From positions 1 to 24,428 of IMG/VR virus record IMGVR_UViG_3300013005_000165: a stretch of 24,428 bases of DNA; one strand, written 5' to 3'. The position numbers were made by a program, and so were the translations under genes. The stretch comes from a virus. Position 1 is the first letter of the stretch. Each line of letters opens with the position of its first letter. The notes under the pieces are model-generated. The model ran no database searches, was not told the DNA's origin, and saw nothing but the letters and a program-made list of their open reading frames with translations. Positions 1-6,999 of this stretch are shown piece after piece.

Positions 1-246
1 AGTTTTATCAAATCCATATTTTTTTAAAACATTTACAGCAACACGATCCATGAATTTTTCATCACCCGAAAATACAATCATTAAATTATTAGTTGTATTA
101 ATCAAGTTACCTGTTTTAGGATCTCGGTTTGCTCCGCTATCAAATCCTAATTTATTTTCTAGATCGCTTAAATTCTGCTCAGTTAGATTCTTAGTGCCGA
201 ATCTACGCATATTTTCTTTTAAAGTTTGTTTCAATGATTTTTTCAT
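1..246 (-). CDS. Small protein with ENMRRFGTKNL N-terminal motif (3' end cut by window edge)
   Basis: The frame is open from the ATG at 246-244 to base 1, giving 82 codons, and the gene runs out of the window. The start is supported by an AAGGA ribosome-binding site a few bases upstream. The product begins MKKSLKQTLKE followed by NMRRFGTKNL, then a polar, acidic stretch and a short hydrophobic patch (LMIVF). The 11 residues ENMRRFGTKNL are identical to residues 10-20 of the neighbouring upstream gene (318-767), although six of the 33 bases differ, all synonymously. I do not recognise the family. L-K-E just before the shared motif resembles the LxE cleavage signal of T4 prohead protease substrates. 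A plus-strand frame over the same bases is a shadow. Confidence 0.75.
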   Translation of the reverse strand, partial: MKKSLKQTLKENMRRFGTKNLTEQNLSDLENKLGFDSGANRDPKTGNLINTTNNLMIVFSGDEKFMDRVAVNVLKKYGFDKT

Positions 247-279
247 TATATCCTTTTTTATATGAATAGTGTAATCAGT

Positions 280-307
280 AAAAAGTGCCAACATTACTGC
301 TAGCACT
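280..307 (-). terminator. Rho-independent terminator after the 149-residue gene
   Basis: On the minus strand AGTGCTAGCA and TGTTGGCACT form a 10-base-pair stem (two G-U pairs) closed by a GTAA tetraloop, followed directly by five T residues (plus-strand A-run 280-284). It lies in the 71-base gap after the stop at 318 and before the ATG at 246, so it should end or attenuate the upstream transcript. The next gene would then need its own promoter or readthrough. Confidence 0.8.
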
Positions 308-317
308 AATTAAATTG

Positions 318-767
318 TTATTTAAAAGTATTTTTTAATAACTCATCAGTATTACCATCATCATCGAGATCTAACACATCTGGTGCATTTTTCTTTATTT
401 TATCATAGTTTACAACAAATGAATCAATAGCATTTTCTAATTTTTTATCAATTGCAGAATCATATGTAGATGTATATCCGCCTTTTCCGGTAGGATAATT
501 AAATTGTTGTCGCATCACATCAATTTCTTTCGCTGTTTCTGGATCTAACTGTTTAACTTTATTATACACAGCTTGCCACTTATTTTGTAATCCTCTATGT
601 CTATTGCTACTGTATACTCCAATTAATATGCCTCCTGCAACTGCAAATGATAATAATATCTTATCTTTTACTGATGTATTTTCGATAAGAAACTGATCAT
701 ATATATCTAAATTTTTAGTACCAAAACGACGCATATTTTCTGCAAGTAAGTTGTTTTCGTTTTTCAT
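318..767 (-). CDS. Small predicted membrane protein with ENMRRFGTKNL N-terminal motif
   Basis: The product has 149 residues from the ATG at 767. That start is preferred over one 33 bases upstream because AAAGGA sits about 6 bases before it. Residues 1-10 are MKNENNLLAE, followed by NMRRFGTKNL, shared with the next gene downstream. Residues about 37-52 (ILLSFAVAGGILIGVY) form one likely membrane-spanning helix followed by a basic patch (NRHR), which suggests membrane anchoring. The C terminus carries an acidic DLDDDGNTDELL segment (about 133-144) resembling a calcium-binding DxDxDG loop. The family is not recognised. An ATATTTATA element lies 16 bases upstream and a strong hairpin terminator follows, so it could be a self-contained transcription unit. 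Confidence 0.8.
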   Translation of the reverse strand: MKNENNLLAENMRRFGTKNLDIYDQFLIENTSVKDKILLSFAVAGGILIGVYSSNRHRGLQNKWQAVYNKVKQLDPETAKEIDVMRQQFNYPTGKGGYTSTYDSAIDKKLENAIDSFVVNYDKIKKNAPDVLDLDDDGNTDELLKNTFK

Positions 768-782
768 TGTGTCCTTTTTTTT

Positions 783-791
783 TATAAATAT
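783..791 (-). promoter_or_regulatory. ATATTTATA element upstream of the 149-residue gene
   Basis: The coding strand reads TGATATTTATAAAAAAAAA then GGACAC and ATG. It is one of seven copies of the same nine bases found shortly upstream of starts in this window. It overlaps the stop codon of the preceding gene. Promoter function is inferred. Confidence 0.45.
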
Positions 792-1180
792 CAGTTCCAA
801 GAAATTTTCTTGAAAAATAGCAAATCAATAACACGATATCCTATAGGATCAGTAAGTATGAATGAATTCTGATACATGTTCCAATCTAGTTGATATGTTT
901 TATCTATAATTCCATTGTTAACAGAGCGAATAACTTCGTTAAGTGCATTTACGGTGTACAATGTATTTGTTTCTTTTTTTCGGTGTATGCTGATTGTGTT
1001 CTGTCCTCGCTGAGTCCCAGCATCAGCATTGTATGTGCAATACAAATTGTTTGATGCATTTGCGTTTGCAAATACAAATATTCTTTTTTCTGGTATCACG
1101 TAGCTTTGTTGTACATATTCTACAACAATGTTTATATCTGATTTATGTGCAAATGTGCATAGTAATTGTGTTTTCACCAC
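791..1180 (-). CDS. Conserved phage protein of unknown function
   Basis: The product has 129 residues from a GTG at 1180, or 128 from the next GTG at 1177. The second start would give a GTGA stop-start overlap with the preceding gene. GAGGAA lies just upstream and fits either start. The sequence has a hydrophobic N-terminal strand (KTQLLCTF), a YCTYN motif, then HRKKETNTLYTVNALNEVI, an amphipathic segment with a strongly basic start, and an FKKISW tail. I recall similar proteins in marine and freshwater T4-like phages but know no function. It has no signal peptide or membrane segment. It appears translationally coupled to the nuclease-like gene upstream, so the two may work together. Confidence 0.75.
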   Translation of the reverse strand: MVKTQLLCTFAHKSDINIVVEYVQQSYVIPEKRIFVFANANASNNLYCTYNADAGTQRGQNTISIHRKKETNTLYTVNALNEVIRSVNNGIIDKTYQLDWNMYQNSFILTDPIGYRVIDLLFFKKISWN

Positions 1181-2412
1181 TCGTCTTCCTCATTAATTTC
1201 TTCAGTTAAATCAGAATCTTCGGCTCCGATTGATTTTTCAATTATTCTTATTCTTCCTGCATCACAAACCACAAAGCGGAATTCATTTGTTAGTCGCACT
1301 CGGTCTTTTCTAAATACAATAAATTGCAAGTCGCCTTTTGTGATTGAATCAACTGCCGCTTGTAAATCCGTATTAAACAGATTTGGTTCGCGTACATATT
1401 TTAGCCGGCGTAGTTCGGTGTTAACATATGTTAATGATTGGCTGTCGTCATCGATAGGTTTTATAGTAATTGAACCGTCTGAATTTGTTGCGATTGGTTC
1501 AATTGACAATTCAACTGGTGTTGCATTCGGTCCTCGCAATATTACATTGGTAAATCCTTTTATATCTGAATTGATGGTGTTTGCTTCGCGATAAAATGTT
1601 TGCAACATTGCATTGTCTTTAAAATTCAAATTACCAGATAGTATAAATGACTTACGCTTATCTAGATAATCGATGGCTTGTAATAGTTCTGGATGAAATA
1701 TTTTATGGAAATCAAACTTTGGATTTTCAATTGTACCTCGGAGTTGATCGATACGTTTTAATGTGGTTGTAATTTCATCCCAAAAACCAAAATTTGTTAC
1801 GCTTCCTTTAGTACCTAAACGAATTGATGCAAATTTTGCTGTCCCACCGGTATAATCTTTTATCTCGTATTGGTTGCCGTTTTGATCCATATCATATGTT
1901 GCACCAGCTCCATTAATTTTTGAATTGTTAAATAAAATTGCTAGTAATATTTCACCTTTTCCTAATCCTTTAGTTTCTAATCTAAACAATTCATTTAGAA
2001 ACCCAGATCGAAAATTAATTGTATTTAATATGTCTTCGGTTATATCTGAATATGAATATAAAATTGCCGCAAACTCAACACATTTAGATTGGTCCATTGA
2101 ATTTAAAAAACTAATTACGGCCGAATCTGCATCAGTTGGTAATAATTTTAAAAATTGACGAAACTCATCTAATTTATTTGCTTGTTGTAATATTTGTATC
2201 AGTACTGGATTTTCAATTGTTTCTACGTCAACTGATTCTGTTATGATTGGTGCTAATCCTTTTGCATGATTAACTATTCGGTCTCGAGTTTCACGTGAAA
2301 ATGTAGTCATTTCACTCAATACATCACATAAAATTGTGTAATCGGAATCTGTTGTTGGATATCCCTTTGGTAGTCGGAATTGCCATTCTGTAAGTATTGA
2401 GTCGATATTCAT
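1174..2412 (-). CDS. Putative PD-(D/E)XK-type nuclease-like protein
   Basis: The product has 412 residues. The ATG at 2412 overlaps the polymerase stop by four bases (ATGA), so the two genes are probably translationally coupled. The central part reads GLGKGEILLAILF (about 149-161), then YDMDQNG (about 173-179), then YEIKDY (182-187). E154, D174 or D176, and E183-x-K185 in this order and spacing match the active-site pattern of PD-(D/E)XK nucleases (acidic helix, Asp, ExK on a strand). The N-terminal 140 residues look helical, and the C terminus is very acidic (DLTEEINEEDEW). The family is otherwise unrecognised. A structural or hub-associated role is the main alternative, because the gene lies next to baseplate genes. 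The nuclease call is inferred from motif only. Confidence 0.6.
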   Translation of the reverse strand: MNIDSILTEWQFRLPKGYPTTDSDYTILCDVLSEMTTFSRETRDRIVNHAKGLAPIITESVDVETIENPVLIQILQQANKLDEFRQFLKLLPTDADSAVISFLNSMDQSKCVEFAAILYSYSDITEDILNTINFRSGFLNELFRLETKGLGKGEILLAILFNNSKINGAGATYDMDQNGNQYEIKDYTGGTAKFASIRLGTKGSVTNFGFWDEITTTLKRIDQLRGTIENPKFDFHKIFHPELLQAIDYLDKRKSFILSGNLNFKDNAMLQTFYREANTINSDIKGFTNVILRGPNATPVELSIEPIATNSDGSITIKPIDDDSQSLTYVNTELRRLKYVREPNLFNTDLQAAVDSITKGDLQFIVFRKDRVRLTNEFRFVVCDAGRIRIIEKSIGAEDSDLTEEINEEDEW

Positions 2413-3731
2413 AACGATATAGTATTCATTTTACTATAAATATTACCAACTTGTGTTTTCACCGGAAAATTACCTTGCTCTAACACTGTTTTTATAGCTG
2501 GTATCATTTCTTTGGCTTCATGCATTGGCATATCAAATAAAAGTGAATCGTATGTATATAAAATTAGACAAGTTTCTCGTCCTTGCAATACAGCTTGAAC
2601 CGATTGCATTTTTTGCACAGATACTTCGGTTTCAGTGGCTTGCAAATAATAATTAAACAATTTGTTGGCTGTCATATTCTGCACGGCATCTTTGTTTATT
2701 CGGCGTTGCAGTATTGGAGTTTTAGCATGGCCCTTAGCTTTCCATGTTGCCCACAAACCATATATGAAATCATTGACTTGCTTGAAGAACGGTATTTGTA
2801 AGAATTCGTGATCAATCCCACCATATAATAATCGAAACGTTATCTGTTTGCTTTGTTCATATTGTTCTGTGGTTAATTGGGTGGTATCAAAATAGAATCG
2901 ACCAAAATATTCATGCACACTTCCTGCCGGCAAACTATATCCAATTAATCGGGCAATCAATCGCACGTGATATGCATCAAAATCCATTTCAACCAATGCC
3001 CCTCGATCAAATCTAGATATGAATGCATCTCTGGTGCCATCTTCTTTGTTCATTGCAGCAAAGTTGAATCCTCTAAATGCATTGCTAGGTCTTCCGGTGG
3101 TTGTATGATAATGATAGTTAGTATACACGTATCCGTTAGTTTGTAGTTCTGGCATTCTGAAATTCTCAGTAACATGCAATCCATTTTGTTCTATCTGTGC
3201 AAATGTCTTTGGATATATTGAATTGAATTGTAAATATGATTCCGTTAATTTTACATTCATACACATAGGCCATGCATATTTACGTATTTTCTGACACATG
3301 GCCAATTGATTCATGATTGGAACTAATGCATTGATATTAGGAAATGTAGTATGTCTTCTCCAATAAAACTGATGGGCTGGTGTATAATAATGTGTTTCAT
3401 CATATGCTTCTCCGTAAGTAAACCACCACAAAGTCTTTACATCCCATACGGCATCGTTTCCGCCTATTTGAAGCCACTGTTTTTTATCATATATAAAGAT
3501 ATCCATTAGGTCTAGAAATCGTTGTAGATGCTCAGTAAAGCCGTTTATTTGTTCGACATGGCGAATTGGCACAATGCGTTCTACGTCATCTTCCGTATAC
3601 ACATATATACATGATAGCTGATTAATCGATGCATGCTTTTGATGATCTGCAAATACTGGAACTAGTAATGTTTTGCGTCCTCGAATATATTCGAATAATG
3701 CATCTAAATCTAATTCAGTATCTACTATCAT
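2409..3731 (-). CDS. Divergent family A (Pol I-like) DNA polymerase
   Basis: The product has 440 residues. The polymerase half has the family A motifs in order: TTGRPS (211-216); motif A MDFDAYHVRLIA with D250; the O-helix SKQITFRLLYGG with K295, F299 and Y303; a QRRIN turn (342-346) then NKLFNYYLQATETEV (356-370), like the conserved NxxxQxxAAD region; and motif C YTYDSLLFD with D395. Both metal-binding aspartates are present. Residues that are usually conserved differ: the motif A Glu is His255, the O-helix Arg is Tyr291, and the motif C HDE is YDS. The first 150 residues look like a degenerate 3'-5' exonuclease fold (for example AVWDVKTLWWFT) without a clear DxE pair. No Shine-Dalgarno sequence is visible. 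Whether it replicates DNA is not known from sequence. Its position after baseplate genes is unusual. Confidence 0.8.
   Translation of the reverse strand: MIVDTELDLDALFEYIRGRKTLLVPVFADHQKHASINQLSCIYVYTEDDVERIVPIRHVEQINGFTEHLQRFLDLMDIFIYDKKQWLQIGGNDAVWDVKTLWWFTYGEAYDETHYYTPAHQFYWRRHTTFPNINALVPIMNQLAMCQKIRKYAWPMCMNVKLTESYLQFNSIYPKTFAQIEQNGLHVTENFRMPELQTNGYVYTNYHYHTTTGRPSNAFRGFNFAAMNKEDGTRDAFISRFDRGALVEMDFDAYHVRLIARLIGYSLPAGSVHEYFGRFYFDTTQLTTEQYEQSKQITFRLLYGGIDHEFLQIPFFKQVNDFIYGLWATWKAKGHAKTPILQRRINKDAVQNMTANKLFNYYLQATETEVSVQKMQSVQAVLQGRETCLILYTYDSLLFDMPMHEAKEMIPAIKTVLEQGNFPVKTQVGNIYSKMNTISL
2435..2443 (-). promoter_or_regulatory. ATATTTATA element inside the polymerase 3' end
   Basis: The coding strand reads GGTAATATTTATAGTAAAATG, 23 bases before the ATG at 2412. 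It lies within the last codons of the polymerase gene. It matches the element seen before six other genes. Because it is also coding, its placement here may be chance. Confidence 0.35.
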
Positions 3732-3769
3732 ACATTAATATAATAATGATAATAAATCAAGTTTCCAAA

Positions 3770-4381
3770 TTACCGGTTAATATCTTTTGGGACAAGATAT
3801 GTTATGTCAGAATAATATTGTAATGGATCGGTTAAAACTTTTGATATTCCAGCCAACGACGTTTCAGCTGATTTAATCTGATTTGTATTTTTAGTTTGTA
3901 CACCTTGTATAAAAACCATGTTTGATTGACTGTCTTCGATTGGCCCGGAAATATACCATTGCATTTTGATTGCTGAGTATAGTGCAGGATCAATTTGTTT
4001 GGATTGCCACATATTAAATTGCGGTTCATCAATTTCAATGATTTTTGATTCATTGACTTTTTTAATAAAATATCTAGTATAAGAGCCAGCCTTTAATTGT
4101 TCGGCGGTTGGTGCATTGAGTGCTGATACTGGTTGTGTATATGTTAACTTTAACTCTCGCTTCAATGTTTCATACTCAACGTTCTTGGCCGTAATATTTT
4201 TGTATACAATTAATTTTTTCGATGTTTTTGAGTCCCAAGTTGCACCTGTATATACTTCGCCTGTTAAATATGTATGATACAGTCCACGATATTCAGTATT
4301 ATCTTGCAACATGTATTGCATACCAGATGTATACAAATTGTTTGTAATCTCATCGGTTGTATAGTATAGTTTTAGTCTCAT
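3770..4381 (-). CDS. Conserved phage protein, probably baseplate-associated
   Basis: The product has 203 residues. The ATG at 4381 lies one base after the stop of the hub gene and has no obvious Shine-Dalgarno sequence, so coupled translation is likely. Visible features are MRLKLYYTTDEITNNLYTSG at the start, GEVYTGATWDSKTSKKLI (about 41-58), a YTRYFIKKVN motif, MQWYISGP, and QYYSDITYLVPKDINR at the C terminus. It has no membrane segment and no enzymatic motif. I recall close relatives next to structural genes of marine T4-like phages, annotated as hypothetical. From its coupling to the hub gene I infer a small virion or baseplate component. The function is not established. Confidence 0.75.
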   Translation of the reverse strand: MRLKLYYTTDEITNNLYTSGMQYMLQDNTEYRGLYHTYLTGEVYTGATWDSKTSKKLIVYKNITAKNVEYETLKRELKLTYTQPVSALNAPTAEQLKAGSYTRYFIKKVNESKIIEIDEPQFNMWQSKQIDPALYSAIKMQWYISGPIEDSQSNMVFIQGVQTKNTNQIKSAETSLAGISKVLTDPLQYYSDITYLVPKDINR

Positions 4382-4382
4382 G

Positions 4383-6689
4383 TTAATTAATACTTGATTT
4401 CATTACACATCTAATTGTTGTTTGCCATTGTCCATCACTCGATACAGTATGTGTTATACTTATAATTCCAAAAACTGTGTTGATACGATATTTTAATGGC
4501 AATGCATCAAATGTTAAAGTATCACCATATCTAAATCCATTTATCCCATCAATTGTAAATTCTACCGTAAATGGAAATATTGGTGCAGTTAGTTGCTGTG
4601 ATTTTCTTATATCATCAGTTGGATATTTTATGTATGATGATAATGCCTTATACAATGCTTGTGATTTTTCTGGTACTTGTGGAGCTTGTGCAAATAATTG
4701 TTTAGTTTCGCGAAGCTGTTTAACAATATCACTATGTTTGTCTTTATACTTTTGCAATATAAGATTAATTGTATCAGGATCATTTGAACTATACATTAAA
4801 TTCAAATAAGGTGCTAAATTTTCTTCTGTAACATCGGCATTTCCGCTATTTAAAACATACATCAATGTTTTTGCATTATCTGGTAATGTTGCTGAAATTT
4901 TAAAATCTCGCACTATAGTACCATTTTCGTGATTTGCTAACATGGGAACTGAGTATGGTGTTACTACGGTTGGTTTATCGGTTGCCCCTGTTAATATAGT
5001 TTTTTGATAAAACTTATCAATATACATTAATTTTGTTTCATCTAATGGATATGTTTCCAATGACATTCCAATTGCATTACCAGTAGCATATGATATTTTT
5101 GCAGATACTTCTTTAAGAAATTGTGATAATGTAAAATTCTTTTTACCACCAGCAGTTAATCCAGATTTTCCATCTTCGCCATTTAAAATATTTTGAATTG
5201 TTATTAGATTTATAAATATTCTAGATGCAAAAATTTTATTGGAATCAATTGCCTGAGCGGTTGTTGCTACACCTGGCCATGCATCTAGTAATCCGAAACG
5301 ATTAGTATTAGTCGAAATGTCTTTATAATATTGTAGCGAGGCCCCGGAACCAGCCAATTGGTTTCGCTGGATCTGTTCCGCGGAACTATAACTATTCATT
5401 CCGCCAGCTGTATTAGTTTCTTTTGGTAGCAACAAAATTTCATCTGGAATACATGATACTAGATGCGGATAATAATTACTACATGAAAATTGATCATCAC
5501 AAATAATTTGTGCGTCTTTTACTGTGCTATTAACTTTTGTACTAACTAAATAATCATTAATGAATTGAATTAACGCGCCAATTGTAATATATCTATTAAA
5601 CTTAGTAACTGACAATGTTCCTTGTACGATAGAATTCTCGCTATTGTATGGACGAAATGGTTCTCCATATAAAATATATTGATCGGTTACATTTGATCGG
5701 GCTTGTTTAGGTGTTTGATATCGTATTATTCCGGTAGGTTCTGCAAATTGTGCTGGTACAACTAATCCATCTACAATATCATGCAATGCCGTGTAAAATG
5801 TAATTTGTTGAGTAGCACTAATCGATGCAGTTCCTGCCGTTGGCGGAGGCGGCGTATTAACTGCAGGGGTCTTTTTAGGTATAGGTGGCATCCACATTGA
5901 TATATCAGTGTACACATTGCTAGCACCACGCAACTGTATTGATGCATCGACTTGACCATTAGGTTGGTATGAAAAATCAAATGTTGTTATTACTCCTTGA
6001 AATGAATATTCGTTCATTTTTCGGATTTCTTTTTCAAGATTATCTAAATCCCATTTTGGATATAGTTCTTTTAATTTTTCTTTGATTGGAATTGATGTTT
6101 TACTAAGTAGACCAGCATTACCTTCAGTATCTCTAGAAAGTATTGCAGAATCAGGGTGCACTATATCAATTTTAACAAAGCGACCTGGACGAAACCATGT
6201 TTCTTCTATCCCATCTAAATCTCGCTCTGGGTTTGGTATTGTGATTTGTATGGTTGCTGAATTTAATAGGCCCTGTGCATGGTCTGACATTTGAATATCA
6301 ACCCCAGTAATTACTGGGCCAATTCGACGAGACTGGTCGATCTGGGTAGTTGTTTTTGAATAGGCTTTGCCATTTGTGTCAAAAGATAGATTTCCATTTT
6401 TATCTTTAGCAATATTGGTAACATCATATTTGTTATCATTCAAATAGCCATCAGGTCCGGTTGGCAAATATCTACCAGATCGAAGCTGTGCGCCTCCTAA
6501 TATTCCATATGATTCTGCAATTTCATTAGGATTACTAGATCCAGACTGATATGCTGTAAGTTGTACATTGGCAATTTTACCGACCATAAAATCTATGTCA
6601 GCAGTGCTTCGTGTTTTTCCAGAATTACCTCGATAGTTTAATTCAACTTGTAAATTTGGATCTACTTCTGAATGAAATATAAAACTCAT
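4383..6689 (-). CDS. Baseplate central hub protein (gp27-like)
   Basis: The product has 768 residues. The ATG at 6689 overlaps the stop of the gp53-like gene by four bases (ATGA). Residues about 122-178 contain GPVITGVDIQMSDHAQGLLN, TIQITIPNPERD and FRPGRFVKIDI, the pattern of hub proteins that form the ring under the tail tube (T4 gp27, Mu gp44, P2 gpD class). A proline-rich linker (NTPPPPTAG) follows a segment like the second hub barrel. The C terminus (VEFTIDGINGFRYGDTLTFD, then FGIISITHTVSSDGQWQT) is typical of the final hub domain. It is about twice the length of T4 gp27 (391 residues), so it carries inserted domains of unknown role. No lysozyme domain or gp5-type spike is visible here or elsewhere in the window. 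Confidence 0.8.
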   Translation of the reverse strand: MSFIFHSEVDPNLQVELNYRGNSGKTRSTADIDFMVGKIANVQLTAYQSGSSNPNEIAESYGILGGAQLRSGRYLPTGPDGYLNDNKYDVTNIAKDKNGNLSFDTNGKAYSKTTTQIDQSRRIGPVITGVDIQMSDHAQGLLNSATIQITIPNPERDLDGIEETWFRPGRFVKIDIVHPDSAILSRDTEGNAGLLSKTSIPIKEKLKELYPKWDLDNLEKEIRKMNEYSFQGVITTFDFSYQPNGQVDASIQLRGASNVYTDISMWMPPIPKKTPAVNTPPPPTAGTASISATQQITFYTALHDIVDGLVVPAQFAEPTGIIRYQTPKQARSNVTDQYILYGEPFRPYNSENSIVQGTLSVTKFNRYITIGALIQFINDYLVSTKVNSTVKDAQIICDDQFSCSNYYPHLVSCIPDEILLLPKETNTAGGMNSYSSAEQIQRNQLAGSGASLQYYKDISTNTNRFGLLDAWPGVATTAQAIDSNKIFASRIFINLITIQNILNGEDGKSGLTAGGKKNFTLSQFLKEVSAKISYATGNAIGMSLETYPLDETKLMYIDKFYQKTILTGATDKPTVVTPYSVPMLANHENGTIVRDFKISATLPDNAKTLMYVLNSGNADVTEENLAPYLNLMYSSNDPDTINLILQKYKDKHSDIVKQLRETKQLFAQAPQVPEKSQALYKALSSYIKYPTDDIRKSQQLTAPIFPFTVEFTIDGINGFRYGDTLTFDALPLKYRINTVFGIISITHTVSSDGQWQTTIRCVMKSSIN

Positions 6690-6985
6690 CTTAAACTGTT
6701 TGCGTTATTAATTATTTGTTGTAAATTGTTCGTGCTTGGAATTCTTAATCGAGATTCAGTTGGTATTACTAGTGTTCCTTTACCAATACCATTAGCTGTT
6801 GCAATAACCCACCATTTTGATGCATCGCCGTAAAATTTATCGGCAAGTTTATCTAAACGTTCTATGCTGGTTGTTACAATATAAACATCATCAGCTCCAT
6901 ATGGTATTACTGGAACAATTGTTGTTGTTAAATATCGAGGCCCATTTGATTTTTTTAATACTTGTGTGGTGGCATATCTACTCAT
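6686..6985 (-). CDS. gp53-like baseplate wedge protein with LysM-type fold
   Basis: The product has 99 residues, starting at 6985 after an AAGGA site. The central part, ERLDKLADKFYGDASKWWVI (43-62), followed by ANGIG, LVIPTES and LRIP, is the LysM-like module of T4 gp53 and of Mu/P2 tail protein X. These small proteins sit in the inner baseplate. T4 gp53 is about twice as long, so this is a minimal form. It is encoded directly between the tube-initiator candidate and the hub gene, with a 4-base overlap with the hub gene, which supports a baseplate role. Confidence 0.8.
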   Translation of the reverse strand: MSRYATTQVLKKSNGPRYLTTTIVPVIPYGADDVYIVTTSIERLDKLADKFYGDASKWWVIATANGIGKGTLVIPTESRLRIPSTNNLQQIINNANSLR

Positions 6986-6999
6986 AGTTTTCCTTGTGT

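Noticed and set aside
50-265. Plus-strand frame at the left edge
   Set aside because: The minus strand has a better gene here: AAGGA site, and a motif shared with the neighbouring protein with only silent base differences.
5771-5980. Alternative minus-strand frame inside the hub gene, and a similar one at 3832-4053
   Set aside because: Both are wholly contained in well-supported genes in another frame, with no ribosome-binding site or recognisable domain.
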